This document shows positions 35,459 through 46,680 of a stretch of DNA of 64,000 nt, piece after piece. Position numbers and translations under genes: made by a program. Location: the NCBI GenBank assembly GCA_010093515.1, contig MU001696.1, forward strand, positions 142,633 through 206,632, written 5' to 3'. Every line of letters begins with the position of its first letter. Position 1 is the stretch's first letter. Origin of the DNA: Lineolata rhizophorae. Taxonomy: Eukaryota > Ascomycota > Dothideomycetes > Lineolatales > Lineolataceae. The notes under the pieces were generated by a model, which searched no databases, was not told where the DNA came from, and saw nothing but the letters and a program-made list of their open reading frames with translations.

Positions 35459-37752
35459 TTACTCGTGAAGACCAGCAAGAATCCCCAACACCGTCGGCAG
35501 CGTAAGTCCCAGGGCCAATGCAATCGAAATACTCGCGCTGAAGTCTATATCCAACTGCGTCACAACAGCCCAGCAGCTCGGCACCAAAGCTGTCACCAGC
35601 ACAGCCAAACAAGTCCACCATCTCTTGCCAAAATGCAAACTCCGCGCCCACGCCCAGATCCACGTCGAGACCAGACAGGGCAGACCAACCGCCAAGCCGA
35701 CGGCGAGAGACACCTTGCCGCCGTAGGGGACGGGCATGTAGAGCATGACAACATAGACTCCAACGCCATCGCATAGAATGAATCCAAAAATGGCAACGAG
35801 ATGCCTGGCCGAGACCGCACGCCTCATACAAAGATAGATCCATATGCTCACAAGGTACGGCAGGCCGACAGCATAGCCCAAGGCGATAAAGACGATCTGG
35901 ACTGTGGGCATATGGACCTGCGTCACGATCGCCCAGATTCCAACGGCCCAAGCAATAATCGCTACGCAGGAGAGGATTATCACGCCGGTAGGGCCGGTGA
36001 TGCCTCCGAACGCTGACCGGCTGTAGTAGGCCAGGAAGGCGGTGAACGTGTTTAGCCTGTGGCTCACTGTGTTTGGGTTTCGGATCCGAGTGCGCTGCGG
36101 TCGTTGGGCGAGAGAGAGCTTGATCTCGTGGAAGTAGAGGGCTCCGTATGTGCAGACGCACAAGGTTAGGGACGCAACGATCCAGGTCCATACGCTAAGT
36201 TGGTTTTCCCATTCCTATTACCATCGTCAGTAAGCTAAAGAGCTGCATGTTTATACAGCAAATATTTCGAGGCCTTACGTTGATGTTCATACCGAAGACT
36301 GAAGAGCAAAACGCGAGTGGAATGAAGAAGAATGCCAAGTGTGTCAGTTTGGTGATTGTCTCCGCCTGAAGAATGGCCTTCTGGCTCTCGATTATGCCCA
36401 TGGTCGACATGATAGCCGTAAAAGTAGAATCCGTCCGTAATGCTAGCCGTTGTAGCTCTTTTGCAAGGCTCCTGAGTGGTGTTATGATGTCGTGATTCTG
36501 ACTGCCGACACCTGTGGCTACCTGCATGCTGCTGGCCAATTCCAGCTCTTCGATTGCCCGTGTAAGTGATTTGAGCTCGTTTGACAGCTTCTTTCTCCAC
36601 CGACCAAATAAGTATCTCCACTCCTGAAGAGAGTCCCGAATTATAACGTCGTCATGCATATTGTCGTCAATACAGTCCAGGGTTTCTCTGTAGTCCGAAA
36701 GGACATCACCACAATCGGCTCGTATCAAACGCAATATATCGTGAATGCAACCGTCGATTGTACTTGCAAAGGACTTCGGGTCTCTTTCCAGAGCGTCGAT
36801 GAACCTCAATCTTGAAGGATCAAAGTCCGTAAACTTATCGACATAGGTGATAGGGCCTTGCTTTTCCGTTTTATTTCTGCCGGTGTAGGTAAATTCCACT
36901 TTACCTAGTGTTTGCGGAGGATCGAAAACAATTATACCTAACATAGTCAGTAAAGGCCATTTGCAAGAATACAAGTAACCATGTCAAATATATAGGGATG
37001 GTGAATGAGAAGAAGTCAGCATTTGTACGGGATTGCATTTCGTACGTACCAACTACACGCTTGCTCAGTGATCTCCCGATTCTCCAAAATGTGCACGAAA
37101 TGCTCTCGCTTAGACATCGTCGTATGAGGGCATCGTCTTCCAGCATTGATATAGTTTCCAGTGGTTCGTATGGGCGGTGAGGTCCATAGGGCCGCTCAAA
37201 TCGGACGTGATTCAGTCGCACATGTCGAGGATCTGTTGTGATCGTCAAGTCGTATGGTTTTCCTCTCCGTAGTTTCTCTTCAATATCATAATTCTCTTTG
37301 CTTTGGTAGACGCGACGAAAACTTTTGAAATGAAATGAGTCAGGAATTGCCTGATCGGACTCCAATATGTTTTGTAGATGGAGCTCCCAAAACCTATGAG
37401 AGACAGCCGGAAAATCCAGCGGTGTTCTGATCGAGACTCCCTCCACTAGGTAGATCCGGCTCAACCCAAGGTCGGAGCAAGCTCCAGGGTCCATAGGCAA
37501 ACGGCCGTCTGAAGAGACACGCTTCCAAGCATTGTCGGAATCACTACGCTCGAACACTTCCACCGAGTGATCTTGGTCCACATTTCCCAACCACGTCCCA
37601 CGCCGGCCAAATTTAGGTACAGCAGAAGTATTCCATGTCTGTGATTGTCTTTCAGGTGGAGACGATGGTCTAATAGTCATCGACTGAAAAGATCCGCGCT
37701 CAAGATCATGTTGTACAGATTCGCTCGGTTCGATGAGACCTAATTCCGTCAT
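35459..37752 (-). CDS. CorA-like protein with GMN motif and a six-helix, internally duplicated C-terminal tail
   Basis: 705 residues from exons 37050-37752, 36279-36937 and 35459-36214, with introns of 112 and 64 nt. The large N-terminal part is cytosolic and polar, as in CorA-type proteins. It is followed by TM1 (LAFFFIPLAFCSSVFGMN), the signature GMN at residues 450-452, and TM2 (SVWTWIVASLTLCVCTYGA). Ordinary CorA proteins end soon after TM2. Here about 200 residues follow with six more hydrophobic helices, in two sets of three. The middle helices of the sets match: ALGYAVGLPYLVSIWIYLCM and AVGLAVGLPCLVSTWIWAWA. A Mg2+ channel role is possible, but many fungal GMN proteins of this divergent class have no tested function. 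I chose the ATG at 37752 because no in-frame ATG precedes it in this exon; an upstream exon is not excluded. Confidence 0.72.
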
Positions 37753-38782
37753 AGTCCGCTCCAAAAGTTCGAAGACTACAATTAAAATGTGGAAAGAAAA
37801 TGTAAAGTTGTCTGAACCATTGAACTATTATGACAAGGGAAATACTTGGTCCGAAAGGTGTTACGCCGAAGGATGAGGCGCAGCAGCTGAAGTGGAAAAT
37901 CTTCACGTGACTTCCATTGTTGCCTGGTCTGATTGGCAGGCCGTACCCGTATCCCTGCTTTCTGTTTGAGATAGGCACTAGCGAAATTTCAAGTTTTCGT
38001 AGGATCAGATCTCAAAAAGACCAAATCTCAACAGGATTGGCGCGGCCTACTGGTGGAGCTAATTTGAGTGAGTAGGTACGGAGTACAAGCTTCACACGAG
38101 CCCGTTCCTCTAGCCAATCCCCATAGGCGATCCTCAACTCTAGCATGGACGCAGACATACATACGCAGCAGTCTCACGGTCTACAAGAAAGTATAACTAT
38201 GATTTCCTATCAGAGGTAGTACGACGCTTTCCGCCTGAAGCTGCCGGTAAAGTTGACAACGTCTGTGGCGGCGCTTAGGAGTACGGTCGTGGCGCGTTCA
38301 CGTGAACAAATTCTAAGCGAAAGCTCTAGTCGGCGGCTTGTAGCTATGCAACCATCAGATCCAACGGTACCAGCCTGAAATTTTCCACGGTGGACGAGGC
38401 ATGGCAAGAATCGGAAACCGCTTAGATATCTATACTCGAAGCCGGAACGGCAATGCCTGCTAAGTCAGAATCCGGAGCATCGTAACGAACTTCGCTGCCT
38501 CACAGAATCTCCTGCACTCGGCTATCGCCAAGATTTCTGACTCAACTACCACAAGGGTGTACCTACGTACTCCTTAGTACTGAGCCACAGTCACTTCCAG
38601 ATCCACCTTTTCACTTGACGATTGAGGTCACATTGCAACGTGGCCAAACCAAAGCCTCTACAAAAAGAACCACACGTTCAGCTCTTCCATCTTCGAGACA
38701 CTCCTGAGATAATCATTCAAATTCATTTGCTAGGATTGCACTTTCTTCTTTTGGTATTGCGCTTTGACCTTCTCTCTTGACA
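37753..38782. promoter_or_regulatory. Divergent promoter, CorA-like / CofD-like genes
   Basis: A 1.03-kb spacer. It contains the palindromic word TACGGAGTAC at 38077-38086, a related TACGTACTCC...AGTACT stretch near 38572-38582, and a CTTTTCACTT-rich leader before the CofD-like ATG. No gene is supported. Confidence 0.5.
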
Positions 38783-40414
38783 ATGAACAGCCCCAAAACA
38801 AGAGGGGTTGTTGTATTTTCTGGCGGAAGCGCAGCCAATAGTTTGGTCGATGTTTTTAACACTCTTGTTGAACATAAGAATTGTTCTCTCAGTTATGTCA
38901 TACCAATTAGCGACAATGGTGGAAGCTCATCAGAGCTGATTCGTGTATTTGGAGGGCCAGGTGAGTATCCCCAAGTCCGTTTTAGTTGTGCCAGCTGACC
39001 GAGTGCAGGTATTGGCGATGTTCGAAGTGAGGGAACACTCGTCCTAAAGATGTTATTCCGCGATTAACTCTCTAACCACTTCACTCCCTAGGCCGTCTTG
39101 TTCGTCTCATTCCCAGCGACAATGATGAGCAGTCCGAAAAGGCAGCAATTCGAACGTTCTTCAACCATCGCCTATCCACCGATGGGGATAAGGCACGCCA
39201 TGAGTGGCTTGACATCGTCGAGGCCCGCGACCCTCTGTGGAACAATATCTCCAGCCCAAAGAAGGAGCTGATCCGCTCATTCCTCAACCTCCTCAATCTT
39301 GAAATCGTCAAACGAGTTCGACCGTCTTCCGTATTCAATTTCTCGAATGCTAGCATTGGAAATATGTTTCTGACTGGGTAGATCTAGCCGTGATTACCGA
39401 TTGAGAGCATCGAACTTGGTTTTTCGCTGACGCAGTCACAGCGCCCGTCTGTTCAGCGGCAGTTTTGAAAGCGGTGTCTACCTCCTCAGCAGCATCTGTC
39501 ACGTCCCCGAGCACATCGCTGTGCTTCCCGCGATCAATACCAACTTCTCACATCACATCGCCGCCGGCCTAGCCGACGGAACAGTTATCGTCGGTCAGAA
39601 TGCAATTTCGCACCCTAGCGCGCCATCCGCGCTCCCATCTTCCAATGACACGGACGACTTCTGCGATGAAGCCGCCAACCCAGCCTTCGAGGTCGAAGCG
39701 CATGACAAAATCGAAGATGCAAACCTTCCGGGCTCCTTGCCCACGCTGCGCAAGCCGTACATAGCGTTCAACAAGGTACCGGACCACGATGACGATTTGC
39801 CCGCCCGCATCGAGCGCATTTGGTACATCAACCCGTACGGACAGGAAATCCGTCCGGCAGCCAACCCCAAAGTGATCGACGCGCTCGGCTCCGCCAACGC
39901 TGTCGTCTACAGCATAGGCTCGCTATACACGTCGCTGCTACCATCGCTTATCCTGCGCGGCGTCGGAGCCGCCCTCGCGGCGCCTAACGTGCGTTATAAA
40001 ATCCTGATTCTCAACAGCAGCGTCGATCGCGAGACGGGCCCCTCAAACCAGCCGTACAGCGCGCTTGACTTCGTGGCCGCCATGGCTCGCGGAGCGGAGG
40101 AGAGCTGCAGCCGAATGGGTGCGCCGGAACCGCACCTGTTTCGGAAGTACGTCACGCATGTGATCTACTTGGATGGGCCGGGGGCACCGAAGCTAGATAG
40201 GGACGAATTAGCGGCGCTCGGAATCGAAACGATCAGGCTCTATGGCAGGAGGGACGGTGGCGATTTCATGAAGTATAATGAGACGGCATTGCTGCAGGCA
40301 CTAAAGGCGACGATTGGCCGGCGTGATATAGGGAAGGATCGAAGTCGGCGCAACACCGTAGAGAATTACTCGAATACTACGGAGAAACCTAAGAGTCTTG
40401 GAGGGGTCCGTTAA
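38783..40414 (+). CDS. CofD-like (UPF0052/YvcK-type) protein
   Basis: 486 residues from exons 38783-38960, 39009-39026, 39092-39377 and 39436-40414. The second exon is only 18 nt, yet it is required to rebuild the family signature GIGDVRSRLVRLIP. Other CofD/YvcK-like marks are VVVFSGGSAANSLV at the N-terminus (nucleotide-binding loop), VIPISDNGGSSSEL, SIGNMFLTG, and VVYSIGSLYTSLLPSLI. Bacterial CofD makes the F420 precursor and YvcK influences cell-wall metabolism; the fungal proteins share the fold, but their role is unknown to me, and I do not assign an F420 function. It is convergent with the adaptin-binding gene and divergent from the CorA-like gene. Confidence 0.85.
39009..39026 (+). other. 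18-nt micro-exon of the CofD-like gene
   Basis: This exon encodes the core of GIGDVR. It is flanked by a 48-nt intron (GTGAGT...GCAG) and a 65-nt intron (GTGAGG...CTAG). Skipping it would remove six residues in frame from the conserved active-site loop. Confidence 0.75.
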
Positions 40415-40640
40415 GGCTACGTTTGTGTGAACGAACTATCCGGGAAATCTGTTGAGATCTGTAATTCTTATAGTGAGTAAGCTTGATGGTGGATTATAGC
40501 AAGTGCTGTGTAGACGTCATTTTCAAGGTGGGAGGAAATGTCGTACCTTATCGATTCTTCTCATGTCTAGAAACTGTAATTTTCACATAGAGTTTGCGGG
40601 ACAGGCTGTAGTTCACCTAGACATATCCCTCTTCGAGAGC

Positions 40641-41841
40641 TCAAAAGGACTTCATAATATCATTCACAGCTCGGGCAGCGAACCGCTTCCTCTCCTCATC
40701 CGGCATTCCTTCGCTCATGTCTACGACACGTTAGCTTCGGTAACTTGTACTTCGAGGCATACCAAATTGATGCAGACATACCTTTCACTGCTCGCATCCT
40801 CACCATCATCCGTTCCAGCTCCTCCACTTGCCTCGCCTCCTCATTTTCATCCTCTGGTGGTCCCAATCCATCGAACTCCTCGTCTCTCATCGCCGTTTTC
40901 ATACCCAATAGCTCCACACTCATCTCCGCCTCCTCCGCCGCAAATGTCTTCCCGAATTCCTCATCGCTCTCCTCCCCATCTTCCTCCTCACCCAACTCCC
41001 CCAGCCCATCCATACCCACATCCTCCTCCGCGGTCCAATCGTTCGCCTCCAACGCCTCCCTAACTCTCGCCACCCCTGTCACCTCCCCAAACCGATTCCG
41101 CTCCGTCTCCTCCGCATCCACAAACTCGAACCCGCACTCCGCGCACACCTCATCCCAGTCCTCTTTCTCGACGGCCAGCCTCGGCGCCGTGCTCTGCGGC
41201 ATCGCTACCGCCAGACACACGCCGTCCCAACCACCACCGCCGCCCCCATGCTCGTCCAGCACCGCCTTCACGGCGCGCAGCCCCGCGCGCACACCCTCCA
41301 TATCGGCCCCTGTGACCGGCTTCCGGAAGCAATACACCCATGCGCCCAGCGCGCGCACCACTTCGCTTGCTTCGGGGCTGAGGAAGTCGTCGCGCCAGGA
41401 GGGCGCGGAGGCGACTTCGTCTACCCAGATAGGGAGCGTGGCGCTGTAGTATGGTGTGCGCAGGACCCAGGTGTGGGACAGGCCGGCGATGGAGGAGGTA
41501 GGCGGCGGAGCAGGAGTGGCGGAGGTGGGTGAAGAGGTGGCTGGCCCGTCGGCGGATGTGGCTGCGGCGGTCGCGGAGGTGGTGGCAGAGGCGCGAGGGG
41601 AAGAAGGCGCAGTAGGTGATGAGGGCGCGATGAGGAGTGGATCAGGCGCAGAACCTGTGAGGTCTGCGTCCATGGGCGGTTAGTTGGGGTCAAAGGACGC
41701 GCTGTTTGAGGAGAGCTCCGTAGAGCTCCGCTTTCCGGGGGCAAAGCAAGGCGTCGTGGGAATAATACCTTCGAGAAGCTTGAGTATGCCGGAATCTGGC
41801 GGACCCAAGAATAAAATGCGACGCGGATTTGCAATTTCCAT
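40641..41841 (-). CDS. Alpha/gamma-adaptin-binding protein p34 (AAGAB/Irc6-like)
   Basis: Chaperone-like factor for assembly of AP-1/AP-2 clathrin adaptors. 344 residues from exons 41769-41841, 40782-41663 and 40641-40720, with introns of 105 and 61 nt. The first exon gives PRRILFLGPPDSGILKLLEG, a degenerate GTPase-like first strand and loop, joined across the intron to DLTGSAPDPLL. Later marks are LPIWVDE, WRDDFLSPEASEVVRALGAW and VYCFRKP. The C-terminal helix (LERMMVRMRAVKDMSEGMPD, then RKRFAARAVNDIMKSF) is typical of the family. An internal ATG at 41673 lies inside the intron and is not the start. The middle is acidic, as in homologues. It lies tail-to-tail with the CofD-like gene and in tandem with SmD3. 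Confidence 0.82.
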
Positions 41842-42346
41842 GTTTGGCGGCCGTAGAAGAAGCGATGGCGCGCTCTTCTAAAGGGGTAAAGAGTAGTTTG
41901 AACGCGGAGATCGTTCCGCAGGCGACGCAGGTACAGCCTCGCGTAGTGGGGTTGGTGGGGAGCTCCAGCACGTCAAGGCTACCATGCACAACGCGAGAAT
42001 CAGCGATCAAACCCGCTTTCACAGTAATAATATTCCCACAAAGATAGCGTTTTCACGAATTGAATTTGCTCCCGTGAGCCTCACTCATTTCCTACGTAGA
42101 AGCGCGCAGAATAGGCGCGATCCGCAATAAAAGAGAACTCGTTAGGGCTTCAGCCAGAAACCAGCACCACCTGAATCGCCATAATAGCGCACTGGCATCA
42201 CGCGCGACGACGCATAGGTGGAATAGCCGCACCCCTGCCGCGGGAACTAGCAGAAGCACTGTCGGCGCTGTAGAGGAGAGAAGCTGTAAGCGTGCAGCAT
42301 TTTCCGTAGAAGAGACCGCCAATAAACGCCGCCCATCATGATCGTC
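41842..42346. other. Spacer between SmD3 and the adaptin-binding gene
   Basis: About 500 bp: the SmD3 3' flank and the promoter of the adaptin-binding gene, both on the minus strand. Short open frames on either strand here lack any domain. No gene is supported. Confidence 0.55.
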
Positions 42347-42929
42347 TCACCGTCCACCGCGCTGTCCGCGGGCGCGATTCACAGTCGCCCTACCACGAGC
42401 TAATCCAACACCACGGCCCCGTGCGCCACGAGTACGGAACATAGGCGCATTGCTGTATCAAAAGTCAGCTGTGAACTGGCCTTTACAAGCATAGCAAGCG
42501 CAGATAACCACTGCGACATACCGCAACATGTCGGGGACAATGAAGTAGCGCACGTGGGATCCGCGAATGTAAACTTGGTCGAGATGCGAGACACGGCCGT
42601 CACGTGCGGTGACGGTGATATCTTTGAGCTGAACGTTCATGTTGTCCTCAGCTACAACGACGCATGTTAGTGATTTATCGCCAGATCGCGTAAAGCACGC
42701 GCGTGGTTCAGATAAACAGCCAGAGGCGGTAGGGCGACAAACCTTCGATCAGCTTGCCACGATAGACTTGGCCAGTCGTTATTTCGAGCGTGACGACATG
42801 GCCCTACATAAAAAAGAAAAGCATCAGCTATAATGGCCTTGTCTACGCGTTTTTATGCAGCTCATAACGCGCTCAACTTACCGTAGCCTCATTCAAGAGT
42901 TTGATCGGGATTCCGATCGTACTCGTCAT
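42347..42929 (-). CDS. SMD3: Small nuclear ribonucleoprotein SmD3
   Basis: Core Sm protein of the spliceosomal U1, U2, U4 and U5 snRNPs. 114 residues from exons 42882-42929, 42743-42803, 42522-42651 and 42347-42452; introns are 78, 91 and 69 nt. The Sm1 motif is GHVVTLEITTGQVYRGKLIE and Sm2 is VYIRGSHVRYFIVPDMLR. EAEDNMNVQL and the start IGIPIKLLNEATGH are the classic SmD3 sequence. The C-terminus is an Arg/Gly tail (RTRGARGRG, RGQRGGR), a likely arginine-methylation region that helps snRNP biogenesis. Length is normal for SmD3. Only 277 bp separate its start from the divergent Gep4 gene. Confidence 0.95.
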
Positions 42930-43206
42930 GGTGGAAGCTGTTCGTTCGTATCCTTGAGGGCTGGAAAGACAGAGTTATTCAAGCGGCGTAGTGAAGAGAG
43001 TGCTATTGAGGAATGTGAATTTGAGTTCGGATCGCAGAAAAGAGGCTTGGGTATATACTGGGCTGGGCGGGCTAAGTAGAGAGCTTTTGTGGACCTGGAA
43101 CATATAATTTTCCGACGCCGGCGCGCATTTCACCTTTGGCGCGTCACTTCGCGCGACTTCCGCGCACTCGCCGCCGCCTGGGTGCCTCACCTGAATTTCT
43201 ATCCCA
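42930..43206. promoter_or_regulatory. Short bidirectional promoter, SmD3 / Gep4
   Basis: 277 bp separate the two divergent start codons, so the genes must share or abut their promoters. A TATATACTGG stretch near 43050-43059 could serve either side. A CCGACGCCGGCGCGC GC-rich block lies at 43112-43126. Confidence 0.6.
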
Positions 43207-44316
43207 ATGAACATCTCAGGGACTCTAAACGTCTTTCGGCTTCTCAGAGATCCTACGCTTTGTCTCCCTCATGTCATAGTCTCAACTTTCAATCAGCTTC
43301 CCGTGCCGCTTTCAAATGCAGAAAATTCTGTGGATATCCGAGCGATAGTGCTCGACAAAGATAACTGCTTCGCAGTCCCACATCAAAATGAAGTGTACGA
43401 AGCTTACAAGGTAGTCTCAAAATTTCCTAGGCGTATATTAGTCGCTCAATGCTCTTTTGTTTGATGAAAAGGTTTAGTCTCCTATCATTGGCCATGTCCC
43501 TTATACGTCACCAAATAAACCAGAGACCTACATAAAGTAATTGGTTCCTTCATGTATAATAAGATGTACCTAGTTATTATCGTCGCCTGTGTCAGTCTGG
43601 GCATTCCCATATTGCCTTGGGTTGTTAAAATTTCAATATTAGGTCTTTTTAGGTGCATTACATTTTAAACTGTACTATTGTTTTTTTTTTTGGTTTTCAC
43701 CGGAATCGGTTAGACGCATAAAAGTAGTACAGAGCTACCAAGTTTTCTGAGTTCTAACTGTCCACTCACCATTTCATCCAACAGGAAAAGTTCAAGGCCT
43801 TACGTTCCGCATATCCCGGCTCCCGCCTCCTAATTGTCTCCAACACTGCCGGAACCCGCTCTGACCCTTCTCACAAGGAAGCCGAGCTGCTCGAACGCAA
43901 CACAGGAGTCGCTGTGCTACGGCATAATACGAAGGTCAATTCTCGCCACCAATAAATATGAATCCTTCATTGTACTGACATTGCGCTGGGATTGGGACAG
44001 AAACCAGGATGTCATTCCGAAATACTGTCGTATTTCCGACAAGCTAATGATGTTGAAATCACATCGCCAGGGCAGATTGCAGTTGTAGGAGATCGGCTGT
44101 TTACTGATGTGATGATGGCGAATCTAATGGGGGCGACGGGCGTATGGGTGAGAGATGGAGCTGTCGGAAGGAACAGCTTGGTCTGTACTCCATGGTCGCG
44201 CTTGGAAGTTTTCTGCTAACTCCTTGCCACAGTTTGCACGAACGGAGAACACTTTGTTTGAGTTTCTACGGCGAAAGGGATACAACCCACCTGAGCCTAG
44301 GAGCATCTTTGAATGA
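43207..44316 (+). CDS. GEP4: Mitochondrial phosphatidylglycerophosphate phosphatase
   Basis: HAD-family phosphatase that converts phosphatidylglycerol phosphate to phosphatidylglycerol on the matrix face of the inner membrane, a step of cardiolipin synthesis. 205 residues from exons 43207-43410, 43785-43934, 44001-44180 and 44233-44316. The catalytic motif I is VLDKDNC (nucleophile D50, D52). LLIVSNTAGT is motif II and VVGDRLFTDVMMANLMG holds motif IV acids. The N-terminus MNISGTLNVFRLLRDPTLCL is conserved in Gep4 proteins. The first intron is 374 nt, long for this window, with an 11-T run near 43680-43690; the others are 52-66 nt. Yeast Gep4 is about the same length. Confidence 0.93.
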
Positions 44317-45058
44317 GCGCCTGTACTGTAAGAGGGTAGTTGTAGTTTGCTTCAGAGTTTTGATGTTGTATACAATAGCTAGGACTTGTTCTTAGTTCAT
44401 TAACACAAGGGTTACATAGAAATCACCGACCCATTTACAAATTTAGACTTACAAGAGCAAGACTATCAGCGAGACATGAATGTGCAGCTTTTATTAGTGC
44501 CGAGTTGCCGAGACTATCCTACGTGGAGTTCTGTTCATCCAGGGTACATCCTCTCGGCCTTCTAATCCCTAAATAGAAGGAGGTGGAACGAGTGAGACGC
44601 TGCCCTTTTGTCATGTGTTGCTAGCGCAAGGAGAGATGCACAAATGAAGGATATCTCAATGGGTCTGCAACGAGAGATCAAAAGGCGTCGGGGTCGAGGA
44701 AGATTGATTCCGAGAACTTTTTTGAACGTGACGCTATTGACAAAGCGGTTAGTACCGAAACTTCAAATGGCAAGGAGTTTGTCCGTGTAACTACATATCT
44801 ATACAGGAAACTTTGTGTCCGGCTTGTAGAGGAAACTATAGCTCCGGAGTCATACGCCTGAACAATAAACAACCCAACTCTGCAGGCACGGGTATAAGAA
44901 ATTGACGCGCGAATGGTTTGGAATTCATGAACCCACGATACCACATAAACGGCTCAAACTCGCCAACCTCATCGAATCGTACATGCGCGCACAGACTCGG
45001 CACGCTTCACTCACGTATTTCATCCCGCCGCTTCGCACAACCGTCCCGAACTGCTACC
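44317..45058. other. Intergenic region between convergent genes
   Basis: The 3' flanks of Gep4 (+) and the PLAC8 gene (-). No coding or RNA gene is supported. Confidence 0.55.
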
Positions 45059-46680
45059 CTATCTCCTTATCGGAGCCCCCGGCTCATACAACATCCCCCC
45101 AGCACTCGGATAAGGTTGAGCGGCGCCGGACCCGGGCCCACCTCCCACCGTCGGACTACCCACGAGAGGGCCACCCGCGCCGGGACCTGCGAAGCGGCGC
45201 GCGTTCTCTTCGCGATCCCTCACCTCGCGCTCGTTCTGGATCAGCGCGCAGCAGCAACAACAACACGAAGCCGCGATGTCGCTGCCTAGGGAGCCAACCA
45301 GACGGTACGCGTGGCGGATGCGAGGACGGTGGAGTAGGGGGAAGAGACCTGTGAGGAAGGGAACGTCAGTGGCCGGCACAAATCTAAGCCGTCAAAGGGA
45401 CATCCGAAGCACGACAATGAAGAGGGAAGCAATGAGAACATACACCACAGCCCGCATGCCGCCCCCATGATCCCACAATGCCAGTTGAACTTCTCCCACC
45501 CCAACAAATCCGTCGGATCTTTCCTCTTACTCCTCTGCTCCAGTCTGTACGCCGTCCGGCCGTACAGCACGCACGGACAAAATAGTCCCATCAAGCACGT
45601 CCCGCAATCCCCGCTGCACTCGCACAGCCCATGGCGCCACTGCTGCCGCCCGCCTGAGTCCCCCCCGCCCCCGGCGTGCAGGTCCATGTTCGGATGTGCG
45701 ATCTGGCCGGGCTGGTGCAGGCCGATGGGCGGCCCGTTCGGTCCCGAGATGTTGTCGGGCGAGAAGATGGGCACGTCGCCGCGGGGGGATCCGACGGTGC
45801 CGCTCGGCGAGACGGCGGAGCCGGCCGCGCTGTTGCTCAAGTTCGCGTACGGGGTGTAGGAGGGATCGGGGCGAGGCTCTTCGGCGGGTTGCGAGGGCAG
45901 CGAGTGCGAAGGGGAACGCTGGTGCTGGAAAGGCGAAGGTTGTTGTTGGTACTCGTGTTTTTGAGGGATAGGACCCGGGTCCTCGCGCTGCATGGCTCGT
46001 TGTTGTGGTTGCTGCTGCTGCGGTTGGTGTTGCTGGGGGTAGGGCTGCATCTGGAATCCGTTCACGTGTGCTTGCGGCGGACTCGCCATTACAGGCGCCA
46101 ACTGTGCTGGATGCGGTTGTACCGGTTGCGCAATCTCGCCGTTGTAGTGCGAGAATCGCGGATCCATCTTCTCCGACATTTGCGTGTTTCTCTTGTCGTC
46201 TCGCTGCCACTGCTCTTCTTCCAGTTGGTGCGACTGGATAAACGGCTGGCTCTGCTCCTGCTTCACGTCGGCGCGGGAATCGTCGTCGGGCGAGTCTGGG
46301 CTCTGCGGTATGCGGTGTAGCACCTGTCGAGAAGCGAAGGCGTCCGCCGTTTGCATTTCCACGGGAGTTTCGAGGTAGCTAAAGCGACGGTTGCCCGACT
46401 GTTGCGAGATATGATCCTCACTGCGGCCTGCTGAGCCGCCCGAAGGCCGACCCTGGTACGCCGCAGCGTGCTGCTGTGGATGGCTGCGCCGCTCATGGCC
46501 CCCGCCTACACCTGCGCCGCCTCCGCGCGCTGCCACAGATGGCGGTGGAGCAGGCGACGCCGACGTGTCAACGTTTAGGCCTTGTTTGCGACGCATCTGC
46601 GCTTGGTCGTCCCACGCATACGCCGCATTGTTGCTTGTTGGGGCCGATTGTTGTTGGTAGTACTGGCGCGAAGCCATCAT
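45059..46680 (-). CDS. PLAC8 family cysteine-rich protein with long disordered N-terminus
   Basis: 508 residues from exons 45444-46680 and 45059-45348, with a 95-nt intron inside the PLAC8 domain. The first 330 residues are Gln/Pro/Ser/His-rich and disordered. The PLAC8 domain follows: WRHGLCECSGDCGTCLMGLF, CPCVLYGRTAYRLE, NWHCGIMGAACGLWC, then RIRHAYRLVGSLGSDIAASC and a run of six cysteines with ALIQNEREVRDREE. Fungal PLAC8 proteins have been linked to cadmium resistance and Ca2+ influx (from family knowledge); nothing here fixes the function. The tail is Gly/Pro-rich. Two ATGs are adjacent at the start (46680 and 46677). Confidence 0.88.

Noticed and set aside
41690-42022. Minus-strand 110-codon frame near the adaptin-binding gene
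   Set aside because: It overlaps the first exon and intron of that gene in the wrong frame; the family motif PRRILFLGPP is in the other frame.
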